NCBI GenBank assembly: GCA_033485155.1
Contig: JAWQJJ010000003.1
Span: 1-64,000 of the forward strand
Direction: 5' to 3'
Origin: Methanomassiliicoccus sp.
GTDB taxonomy: Archaea > Thermoplasmatota > Thermoplasmata > Methanomassiliicoccales > Methanomassiliicoccaceae
DNA: 64,000 nucleotides
The translations under genes were made by a program, and so were the position numbers. Under the pieces are notes generated by a model. The model was not told the origin of the DNA and made no database searches. It saw only the letters and a program-made list of their open reading frames with translations. The stretch's first letter is position 1, and each line of letters begins with the position of its first letter. Below, one piece after another: positions 57,673 to 64,000 of this stretch.

Positions 57673-58939
57673 TCAGCCACCCATACGCTTCTCCGATAGT
57701 ATATAACGAACCGGTGACCAGGACGGTCTCCCCTGGGGCTGCCAGCGCCACGGCCCGGTCCAGGGCTGCGGGGACGGCGGTGACCTCCTCCACCGACGGA
57801 CAGTAACGGCGTAGGGCCCCAGCTACCGCGGCCGATGGGAGGGCTCGAGGAGTGTCCGGAGATGTGGCCACCGCGACCCTGGCCAGCGGGCCGAAGTTTG
57901 CTGCGATGCCTTGAAGATCCTTGTCGTCCAGGACGCCCATCACTAGCACGATGCCTTCCCCTACCAAACGCCGGACTTCGGAGGCCACCTCCCGGGCGCC
58001 GTCTGGAGTGTGGGTCACATCGAACATCATCGGCGGGGAGGCGGAGACCATCTCCATGCGCCCCGGCCATTTGACCTTGGCCAGACCATTGACGAAAGCC
58101 TCATCGGGAACGTATACTCCGCGCTTCATGAGCTCCGTCACCACGCCACAGGCCACCGCACAGTTACCTGCCTGGTACCTGCCGATGAGGGGCACTCTAA
58201 CCGCCGCATCTATCTCCTCGACCCACACCTCGGTGCCTTCCAGGGTCGAGGACAGGGTCTCGAAGCCTACGTCCCGGCCGATGACCTTGAGAGATGATTT
58301 TCTTTCAACGGCTGTCCGGCGGAAGACATCCAGCACTCCCTCCTCCTGGTCGATGGTCACCACCGGAACCCCGGGTTTTATGATGCCCGCCTTTTCCCCG
58401 GCGATCGCCTCCACCGTCGTCCCCAGATACTTTGTATGCTCCAGGCCGATGCGGGTTATGGCACAGCAATCGGGGACGATGACGTTGGTGGCATCGAGGC
58501 GCCCGCCCATGCCCACCTCCACCACCGCCTCCTCCACCCCGAGGTCGGCGAAGTAAGCGAAGGCTATGCCGGTGGCGAGCTCGAAGAAGGTCAACCGCTG
58601 CTCCGGGGAGGAAGTACTCTCGGCGATGCCCCTGACCTCCTCGATGAGGCGGAGGAGCTGGGCCTCGGGGATGCATCTTCCATCCACGCTCATGCGCTCG
58701 CGGAAATCGACCAGATGGGGAGAGGTGTATAGCCCGGTGATATAGCCGGACTCTTGTAGGACAGCTGCGGTCATAGCGCTCACCGAACCTTTGCCGTTGC
58801 TCCCGGCGACATGCACCGAACGGAATCGGTGATGAGGGTCGCCCAGCTTGCTGAGCAGCCTGGAGATATTGTCCAGACCGAACTTGATGCCCATGGTCTC
58901 CCGGCCGTAGAGCCAGGAGAGCGCTTCTCCATAGTCCAC
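57650..58939 (-). CDS. folC: Folylpolyglutamate/dihydrofolate synthase (FolC family)
   Basis: A 429-residue Mur-ligase-type enzyme. ATP-binding motif VAGSNGKGSVSAM, the FolC-specific TSPHLVDFRERMSVDG, the metal/carbamate region VEVGMGGRLDATN, ITRIGLEHTKYLG, and the C-terminal MGVLDDKDLQG. It adds glutamate to folates. Methanomassiliicoccales are thought to rely on tetrahydrofolate rather than a full methanopterin pathway, which would fit (knowledge plus inference). The GTG at 58939 is 25-32 bases after the CTAATTAAG TATA box (about 58964-58972), so a leaderless start; a longer frame to 58993 overlaps the next gene. Confidence 0.88.
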   Translation of the reverse strand: MDYGEALSWLYGRETMGIKFGLDNISRLLSKLGDPHHRFRSVHVAGSNGKGSVSAMTAAVLQESGYITGLYTSPHLVDFRERMSVDGRCIPEAQLLRLIEEVRGIAESTSSPEQRLTFFELATGIAFAYFADLGVEEAVVEVGMGGRLDATNVIVPDCCAITRIGLEHTKYLGTTVEAIAGEKAGIIKPGVPVVTIDQEEGVLDVFRRTAVERKSSLKVIGRDVGFETLSSTLEGTEVWVEEIDAAVRVPLIGRYQAGNCAVACGVVTELMKRGVYVPDEAFVNGLAKVKWPGRMEMVSASPPMMFDVTHTPDGAREVASEVRRLVGEGIVLVMGVLDDKDLQGIAANFGPLARVAVATSPDTPRALPSAAVAGALRRYCPSVEEVTAVPAALDRAVALAAPGETVLVTGSLYTIGEAYGWLNGRQTDQ

Positions 58940-58961
58940 GGCCGCCCATGGTCTATGCGGC

Positions 58962-59738
58962 TTAATTAGGTTGCCCCGGGGCGAGGGTGGCAAGGTACTC
59001 CTCCACTGTCAGCCTCTCTTTCCTGGCCTGGGCTTTAAGCACCTTCATGAAACCGGAGCCGTACTGGGCCGCTTTCTTCTCCCTCGAAGCGATCAGTTCC
59101 GCGTCGATCGAGCGGGCAGCCCGCCTCAAGGGCGCCTTCCTCTCACCGCCTGCGAACTTTTCCTCCACCGACATAGAGGCGGCGATCTTCCTCACAGCGG
59201 GGTCGAGGAACGGCCGCTCCACCTTTTTACCGTACCGCCGGGCGAGCGATTCCTCCAGCGGGATGACATCGGAGAGCATCTTGGTCAGGTCGTCGGCCAT
59301 GGTCCGATGGGCCGCTTCCATGCTCATTTCCTGGTAGCGGGAGTACCCGCCGAACAGTTCATCCGCCCCCTGGCCGCTGATGAGGATTTCTTCCTCCGCC
59401 CGGGAAGCGATCATCTGCAAAGGAAGTTCGAAGGAGAGGGTGATGGGGTTCTTCACCCCGGTCGTGATCAGCAGTTCGCGGCACGCGGCAATGACTTCCT
59501 CCGTCGTCGTGACGAACGGCGTCCACAACAGATCAAGGTATCTCGCAGACTCCTCGCTCATAACCATATCATGGGAGCCTTTCATTCCTACGGTGTACAG
59601 ATGGGGAGTTCCATGCCTCTTCGCCAGCGCGGCGAGGAAGCCGCTGTCCAGGCCCCCCGAGAACATGATGGCCACCGGCCCTTTAGTCATAATGCCTTCC
59701 ACTGCCCCGTCCAGAGCCATTGCGAGCTCGTCCGACAT
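58962..59738 (-). CDS. Asparagine-synthase-type PP-loop protein without amidotransferase domain
   Basis: A 258-residue protein matching the C-terminal (synthetase) half of asparagine synthase B. The PP-loop ATP-pyrophosphatase motif is FSGGLDSG, followed by GQGADELFGGYSRY and the VERPFLDP segment. The N-terminal glutaminase half is absent, so it would use ammonia or activate another acid. Start uncertain: ATG at 59738 is used, while GTGs at 59747 and 59762 are possible. Its promoter overlaps that of the divergent nikR gene. Confidence 0.82.
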   Translation of the reverse strand: MSDELAMALDGAVEGIMTKGPVAIMFSGGLDSGFLAALAKRHGTPHLYTVGMKGSHDMVMSEESARYLDLLWTPFVTTTEEVIAACRELLITTGVKNPITLSFELPLQMIASRAEEEILISGQGADELFGGYSRYQEMSMEAAHRTMADDLTKMLSDVIPLEESLARRYGKKVERPFLDPAVRKIAASMSVEEKFAGGERKAPLRRAARSIDAELIASREKKAAQYGSGFMKVLKAQARKERLTVEEYLATLAPGQPN

Positions 59739-59790
59739 GCTGAACACCGCTCCCCCTAACACGAAGGGAGATATGGAATCATCTCCAAGG

Positions 59791-59801
59791 GATTTATTAA
59801 C
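59791..59801. promoter_or_regulatory. Bidirectional TATA element between nikR and the PP-loop gene
   Basis: GATTTATTAAC reads as a TATA box on both strands, about 30 bases from the nikR ATG and 30-50 from the PP-loop gene start candidates. A NikR dimer bound nearby could affect both genes. Confidence 0.5.
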
Positions 59802-59825
59802 GGCCTAGACCATCGCCTGGAGACT

Positions 59826-60275
59826 ATGGACAAGGTGACCCGCATCGGGATATCTCTCGAACCGGAGCTGCTCAAGGAATTCGATGACCTGGTAACAGGG
59901 AAGGGGTACACCAACCGTTCGGAGGCGATCAGGGACATCATCCGTTTCGCCCTCACCGACGAGCGGTGGAAGGATAGCGAGGCCGACGTCGTGGGGACCA
60001 TTACCATCGTCTACGATCATGGCAAGGGTACGGTCCAGGACCGCCTCATGGAGATCCAGCACGGCCACCATGCCAACATCGCCAGCACCATCCACATCCA
60101 TCTGAGCACCGAGCAATGCCTGGAGGTGCTCATTGTGTGGGGAAAGGTCAAGGAGGTGCAGCACCTCGCGGACGAGGTGATCGCGGTCAAGGGGGTCAAC
60201 TTCGGCAAGCTGACCATGACCTCAGGGTCCATCGACCGTGAGCACCATGAGGTCTGCCATCCTCACCACCACTAG
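59826..60275 (+). CDS. nikR: NikR, nickel-responsive regulator
   Basis: A 149-residue ribbon-helix-helix regulator. The N-terminal DNA-binding part is RIGISLEPELLKEFDDLV...NRSEAIRDIIR; the ACT-type nickel domain has ligands His79, His90, His92 and Cys98 in the exact spacing of E. coli NikR (76, 87, 89, 95). A tail ending HEVCHPHHH adds further metal-binding residues. It probably represses nickel uptake when nickel is plentiful. Leaderless, using the TATA element at 59791-59801. Confidence 0.94.
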   Translation: MDKVTRIGISLEPELLKEFDDLVTGKGYTNRSEAIRDIIRFALTDERWKDSEADVVGTITIVYDHGKGTVQDRLMEIQHGHHANIASTIHIHLSTEQCLEVLIVWGKVKEVQHLADEVIAVKGVNFGKLTMTSGSIDREHHEVCHPHHH

Positions 60276-60346
60276 GCCAGCGTAGCCGACCATTTTGCCC
60301 CCGGTAGCCAATGGGCATATTTTTTATACTCTGTGCCCTTTGGTCG

Positions 60347-62746
60347 ATGGCCATGAGCAGGCTCATCATTTCCGAGAAGAGCGATGCCGCGGCGAGGATC
60401 GCGACGATCCTGTCCAGGGGCGGCTCGAAGAGGACCAGCGTGAACAAGGTGCCGGTCTTCCAGTTCGAAGATGAGAGCGGGCCTGTTCACGTCATAGGGC
60501 TGCGGGGGCACATCATCGAGCTCGACTATCCCGCAGCATTGAACGACTGGCGAGGGGTGGCTCTCGGCGAGCTTATCAAGGCCGAACCGGAGAAGCGCAT
60601 CACCGCCCACAACATCGTGTCCACACTCCGCGACATCTCCAAGGACGTCAACGAGGTCGTCATCGCCACCGACTTTGACCGCGAAGGGGAGCTCATCGGT
60701 CTGGAAACGGCCAGATTGTTGGACCTCGACGGCAAGAAGGTCGGAAGGGCGCGGTTCAGCGCTTTCACCCGGCAGGAGATCGACACCGCCTTCGGTTCGC
60801 TGACCCTACCGGACGAGCAGCTCGCCGACTCCGCTGAATGCCGGCAGAAGATCGACCTGGCATGGGGCGCGGTTCTCACCCGGTTCATCTCCCTGGCCTC
60901 CAGCCAGGGAGGCAGCAACTTCCTTTCCGTCGGCCGGGTGCAAAGCCCGACCCTCGCCCTTGTGGTCGCCCGACACAAGGCCATCGAAGAGTTCGTGCCC
61001 AAGCCCTATTGGAACGTCAGCGCCCGGTTCGAGAAGGGGGCCGAGTTCAACGGCCATCATGTGAACAACCCCTTCCACGATGAGGCCAAGGCCTTGGAGG
61101 CGCTCACCGCCTGCAAGGGGCAGGAGAAGGGCAAGGTCACAAAGTATGAGCGGAACGAGAAGGACGAGTACCCGCTGCCGCCGTTCAACACCACCATGCT
61201 TCTGATGGAGGCGAACAAGCTGGGCTTCACCGCTGCCCGGGCTATGAAGATCGCCGAGGACCTCTACACCGCCGGCTACATCTCCTATCCCAGGACGGAC
61301 AACACCGTCTATCCGACCTCGTTAGGGCTCAGGCGCATCCTGGAAAAGCTGAAGGAGTCGGAGGACCTGAAGAAGGACGCCGAGGAGCTCCTGCAGCAGG
61401 AGCACATTCGGCCATCTAGGGGCAAGGTACAGACCACCGACCACCCTCCGATATATCCCACCGAGGCCGCCACCAGCAAGCAGCTCAAGGGAGAGAAGTG
61501 GGCCATCTATGAGCTGGTCGCCCGGAGGTTCATGGCCACCGTGGCCCCTCCGGCCAAGGCCCAGTTATCGAACGCCTCGTTGGACGTGAACGGGGAGGTC
61601 TTCGACTCTAAGGGCTACAAGCTCCTCTTCCCCGGGTGGAAGAAGTACTACCCATACTTCAAGGTCAACGAGATCGATCTCCCTGAGCTGGTCGTCGGCG
61701 AGGAGATCCTGCTCAAGGATGTGTCCTCGGACAAGAAGATGACCCAGCCTCCCGCTCGCTACTCCCAAGGCTCTCTGATCCAAGAGATGGAAAGGCTCGC
61801 GCTGGGCACCAAGTCGACGAGACACGACATTATCCAGAAGCTTTACGACCGGAAGTACGTGGAGGGCAACGATCTCATTCCGACCGCCAGCGGCGTGGCA
61901 GTGGCCGAGGCCCTCATCAAGCACGCCCAGATCGTCACCGATCCCAAGATGACCGCCCATCTGGAGCAGGACATGGACGACATCGCCAACGGCAAGACTA
62001 CTTTGGATGAGGTGGTCGAGGAATCGCAGGACATGCTGTCGGATATCCTGGAGACAATGGAGAATCACCGCCAGCAGATCGGCGAGGAGATTCGCAAGGC
62101 GATCGAGGAACAACACTACATGGGCAAGTGCCCGGACTGTGGTGCCGACCTCAAGGTCATCAGGGCCAAGTTCGGCAAGCCCTTTGTCGGCTGCTCCAAC
62201 TATCCCGAGTGCAAGCGCATCTATCAGTATCCGCCGTCCGCATTGGTGCAGCCGACCGGTGAAGTGTGCACGGTGTGCCGCTCCCCGATGGTCCGAGTGG
62301 TTCGCCGCGGGCAGCCGCCCCAGGTCCACTGCCTCGACCCGGCCTGCGAGAGCAACCGCGAGCGGACTACCGCAGGCTCCTGCCCCAAGTGCGGTAAGGA
62401 CCTCCGCGTCCTCTACTCGAGGGCCGGCAAGCGGTTCCTAGGATGCTCTGGCTATCCCGAGTGCAAGCAGACCTATCCCCTGCCCCAGTTCGGCAAGTTC
62501 TCCGCCACCGGCGAGAAGTGCGAGCAGTGCGGGGCGCCCATCCTCCAGATCTGGATGAGGGGACAGTCATGGAAGTCCTGCGCGGACATGGAGTGCCCCT
62601 CCAAGGGCAAGGACAAGAAGGAGAGCGCGAAAACAAAAGCCGCCCCCAAGAAGAAGGCGACGGCCAAGAAGACCACCGCCAAAAAGCCAGCGACCAAGAA
62701 AACGTCGAAGAAGGCTAGTGAAACTACCTCGCCATCGACCGAATAG
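60347..62746 (+). CDS. topA: DNA topoisomerase I (type IA) with zinc fingers and Lys-rich tail
   Basis: A 799-residue topoisomerase. TOPRIM domain: SRLIISEKSDAA and TDFDREGE (metal-binding acidic residues); catalytic Tyr in GYISYPRTDN; GRVQSPTL. C-terminal zinc fingers: CPDCGADL...CSNYPEC; CTVC..C; CPKCGKDL...CSGYPEC; CEQCGAP...C. A tail of about 45 residues is rich in Lys, Ala and Thr, like histone H1, and should bind DNA nonspecifically. ATGs at 60347 and 60353 both fit the TTTTTTATACT TATA box at about 60319-60330; leaderless. It ends at a T-run terminator. Confidence 0.95.
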   Translation: MAMSRLIISEKSDAAARIATILSRGGSKRTSVNKVPVFQFEDESGPVHVIGLRGHIIELDYPAALNDWRGVALGELIKAEPEKRITAHNIVSTLRDISKDVNEVVIATDFDREGELIGLETARLLDLDGKKVGRARFSAFTRQEIDTAFGSLTLPDEQLADSAECRQKIDLAWGAVLTRFISLASSQGGSNFLSVGRVQSPTLALVVARHKAIEEFVPKPYWNVSARFEKGAEFNGHHVNNPFHDEAKALEALTACKGQEKGKVTKYERNEKDEYPLPPFNTTMLLMEANKLGFTAARAMKIAEDLYTAGYISYPRTDNTVYPTSLGLRRILEKLKESEDLKKDAEELLQQEHIRPSRGKVQTTDHPPIYPTEAATSKQLKGEKWAIYELVARRFMATVAPPAKAQLSNASLDVNGEVFDSKGYKLLFPGWKKYYPYFKVNEIDLPELVVGEEILLKDVSSDKKMTQPPARYSQGSLIQEMERLALGTKSTRHDIIQKLYDRKYVEGNDLIPTASGVAVAEALIKHAQIVTDPKMTAHLEQDMDDIANGKTTLDEVVEESQDMLSDILETMENHRQQIGEEIRKAIEEQHYMGKCPDCGADLKVIRAKFGKPFVGCSNYPECKRIYQYPPSALVQPTGEVCTVCRSPMVRVVRRGQPPQVHCLDPACESNRERTTAGSCPKCGKDLRVLYSRAGKRFLGCSGYPECKQTYPLPQFGKFSATGEKCEQCGAPILQIWMRGQSWKSCADMECPSKGKDKKESAKTKAAPKKKATAKKTTAKKPATKKTSKKASETTSPSTE

Positions 62747-62754
62747 GCTCATCC

Positions 62755-62762
62755 TTTTTTTT
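62755..62762 (+). terminator. Poly-T terminator after topA
   Basis: A run of eight T nine bases after the topA stop, without a strong hairpin, as usual in archaea. Confidence 0.6.
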
Positions 62763-62779
62763 AAACAGGGCAAGGGGCG

Positions 62780-63286
62780 CTACAGAGATCTTGCCAGATG
62801 GCCTAGCGCGTCCCCGTCCACCCGGTACACGGTCCAATCGTCCATCGGCCGGGCGCCCAGACGCTTATAGAACCTGATCGAGGGTTCGTTCCGATCGAGG
62901 CACCACCAGTCGAGTCGACCGCAGCCCCGCTCTAGGGCGATCCTCGCCAAGCATGCCAGCATCGCCCTTCCCAGACCCCTGCCGCGGTACCGCTCATCAA
63001 CGAACAGGTCCTCGAGATACAGGTTGGCCTTTCCCAGGAAGGTCGAGAAGTTATGGAAGAACAGGGCGAAGGCCACTGGCATTCCCTCAAATTCGCCGAT
63101 GATGACGTCTGCCTGATGCTTAGCGAAAAGGGAGTCGAGGAGAGTCCCTTCATCGGCGATGACCTCGCTCGAAAGGCCTTCGTACTCGGCCAATCGCCTG
63201 ATGAATGTTAGGATCAGGGCGGTATCGCTCTCTCCTGCTTCACGGATCACGAATTCAGGGATGCTGGTCGGGTACACCTTCGTCAT
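62780..63286 (-). CDS. GNAT acetyltransferase, spermidine/diamine acetyltransferase-like
   Basis: A 168-residue GNAT enzyme resembling the SSAT branch. FFHNFSTFLGKANLYLEDLFV is near-diagnostic of diamine/thialysine acetyltransferases, followed by the acetyl-CoA loop RYRGRGLGRAML, ERGCGRLDWWCLDRNEPSIRFY and LGARPMDDW. The substrate may be a polyamine or amino acid. It is the last gene of a likely operon with hypB and the His-rich gene, 51 bases after the latter. Confidence 0.88.
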   Translation of the reverse strand: MTKVYPTSIPEFVIREAGESDTALILTFIRRLAEYEGLSSEVIADEGTLLDSLFAKHQADVIIGEFEGMPVAFALFFHNFSTFLGKANLYLEDLFVDERYRGRGLGRAMLACLARIALERGCGRLDWWCLDRNEPSIRFYKRLGARPMDDWTVYRVDGDALGHLARSL

Positions 63287-63337
63287 TGCTCCACCGACCC
63301 ATCGGGCGAGGGAACGGAGTATGGCATGGGGTAAGGG

Positions 63338-63814
63338 TCAGTTGTGTTCGTGGCCATGGTCGTGGCTATGCTCATGGTGGTGCTCATGGTGATGATGATC
63401 GTCCCCATGGGAGTGATCATGTTCCTTCCCCAGGTCCTCCAATGTCAGATGGCCACCAGGCAGGGACAGCTCCTGCCTCACCAGGGGGTCGACGATCTCC
63501 TGTATCCTGCTCCTCTTCAGCCCGTACAGCAGGACGTTGATGATGATCTCAAGCTCTTCGACGCCCTCGTCCAGATGGCCCCGGGCCTGAGGCTTGCTGG
63601 AGGCATCGACGACACTCACCGCCAGGAACCCCTTGCCCTCGGTCTCCACGATGCACTTGATGTGGCCGATGAGGTCCGCCCCTGAACGCATGCATTCCGA
63701 CGCGATCTTAGCCAGGAGGCCCTCGATCCGGCGGGTCAGTTCGACGGAGGACACTCCATCGTGAAGATGAAGGTCGGCGCCCACGGCGTAGGCCGAGAAA
63801 TCAGGAGTGATCAT
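63338..63814 (-). CDS. Unknown protein with His-rich metal-binding tail, next to hypB
   Basis: A 158-residue protein. Residues 1-125 form a mixed alpha/beta domain (VGADLHLHDGVSSVELTRRI; GKGFLAVSVVDASSKPQ; ELEIIINVLLYGL); I do not recognise the family. The last 30 residues contain 15 His plus Asp/Glu (DDHHHHEHHHEHSHDHGH), as in nickel- or zinc-storing tails. The start overlaps the hypB stop (ATGA), so it is translationally coupled to hypB. It may store or deliver nickel for HypB; that is inference. Confidence 0.75.
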   Translation of the reverse strand: MITPDFSAYAVGADLHLHDGVSSVELTRRIEGLLAKIASECMRSGADLIGHIKCIVETEGKGFLAVSVVDASSKPQARGHLDEGVEELEIIINVLLYGLKRSRIQEIVDPLVRQELSLPGGHLTLEDLGKEHDHSHGDDHHHHEHHHEHSHDHGHEHN

Positions 63815-64000
63815 GCCATCACCATCGCATCTATGACCTTGTCCACGTTGGTCCCCTCGGTCGCGGAGATGGGGATGATCGGCTTCATGTTGTTTATTTC
63901 TCTCAGCTGGGCGATCATCCGCTCGATCTCCGGAGCATTGACGGCATCCATCTTGTTAATGAGTATCAGGTCGGCGGCCTTCACCTGATTGGTGAGCGGT
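63811..64000 (-). CDS. hypB: HypB-type G3E GTPase (5' end beyond the window)
   Basis: The C-terminal 62 residues: AADLILINKMDAVN contains the NKxD guanine-specificity motif, and IIPISATEGTNVDKVIDAM is the typical GTPase end (SAT as the G5 motif). The fit is to the CobW/HypB/UreG family. Its position near hypA/hypD, a His-rich partner and NikR makes HypB the most likely member; UreG and CobW are less likely. The stop overlaps the next start by four bases. Confidence 0.75.
   Translation of the reverse strand, partial: PLTNQVKAADLILINKMDAVNAPEIERMIAQLREINNMKPIIPISATEGTNVDKVIDAMVMA

Noticed and set aside
60526-61002. Long minus-strand frame
   Set aside because: Shadow of topA.

Overview
The window looks like a chromosomal segment of a methanogenic archaeon, most probably of the order Methanomassiliicoccales (Thermoplasmatota); this is an inference. 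The signs are cobalt/nickel uptake genes (cbiMNQO), corrin a,c-diamide and cobyric acid synthases, NikR, HypA/HypB/HypD, DUF1638 and DUF2769 proteins typical of methylotrophic methanogens, archaeal TATA boxes 22-30 bases upstream of start codons with no leader, and high GC in the core genes. There is no rRNA, convincing tRNA or CRISPR array.

Layout. 1-5.7 kb: a truncated KGG stress protein, a small unknown, a GNAT enzyme and a MarR-MFS-UspA operon behind two palindromic operators. 5.8-9.7 kb: a cytoplasmic type I sulfatase and its radical-SAM maturase. 9.9-18.3 kb: LURP-one and DedA proteins, two sugar-dehydrogenase-like propellers interleaved with two DUF2769 genes, an MFS transporter, a structured intergenic region, DprA and a cation diffusion facilitator. 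18.4-22.9 kb: an Lhr-like helicase, Fe-S and zinc-ribbon proteins and a Fur-family regulator. 23.1-30.3 kb: a metal-to-corrin operon, cbiM-cbiN-cbiQ-cbiO-cbiA-cbiP-cbiP2. Palindromes upstream suggest control by Fur and by a second, unidentified regulator. 30.4-37.9 kb: housekeeping and small unknown genes (ATP-grasp, AbiV-like, DEAD-box helicase, DUF1638, ferritin, CorA-like).

37.9-54.5 kb is an accessory region. It holds a decayed cassette of small, possibly viral genes, dispersed repeats, two compact structured-RNA candidates, and signalling proteins (response regulator, histidine kinase, CheB-CheR fusion). It also holds hemerythrin and a variant Rieske protein, an A/T-rich stretch of secreted and membrane proteins, a lone ThsB-like TIR gene, and a family of zinc-ribbon genes in several states of decay. 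One full-length copy of that family carries an in-frame UAG, which in a pyrrolysine-using lineage may be sense or nonsense.

54.5-64 kb returns to core genes: hypD-hypA, endonuclease III with a His in place of one cluster Cys, FolC, an asparagine-synthase-like PP-loop protein, NikR, topoisomerase I, a GNAT enzyme, and hypB with a His-rich partner. Nickel/cobalt handling is the connecting theme: CbiMNQO imports the metal, NikR and Fur probably sense it, HypA/HypB/HypD build NiFe hydrogenase centres, and CbiA/CbiP amidate the corrin ring.
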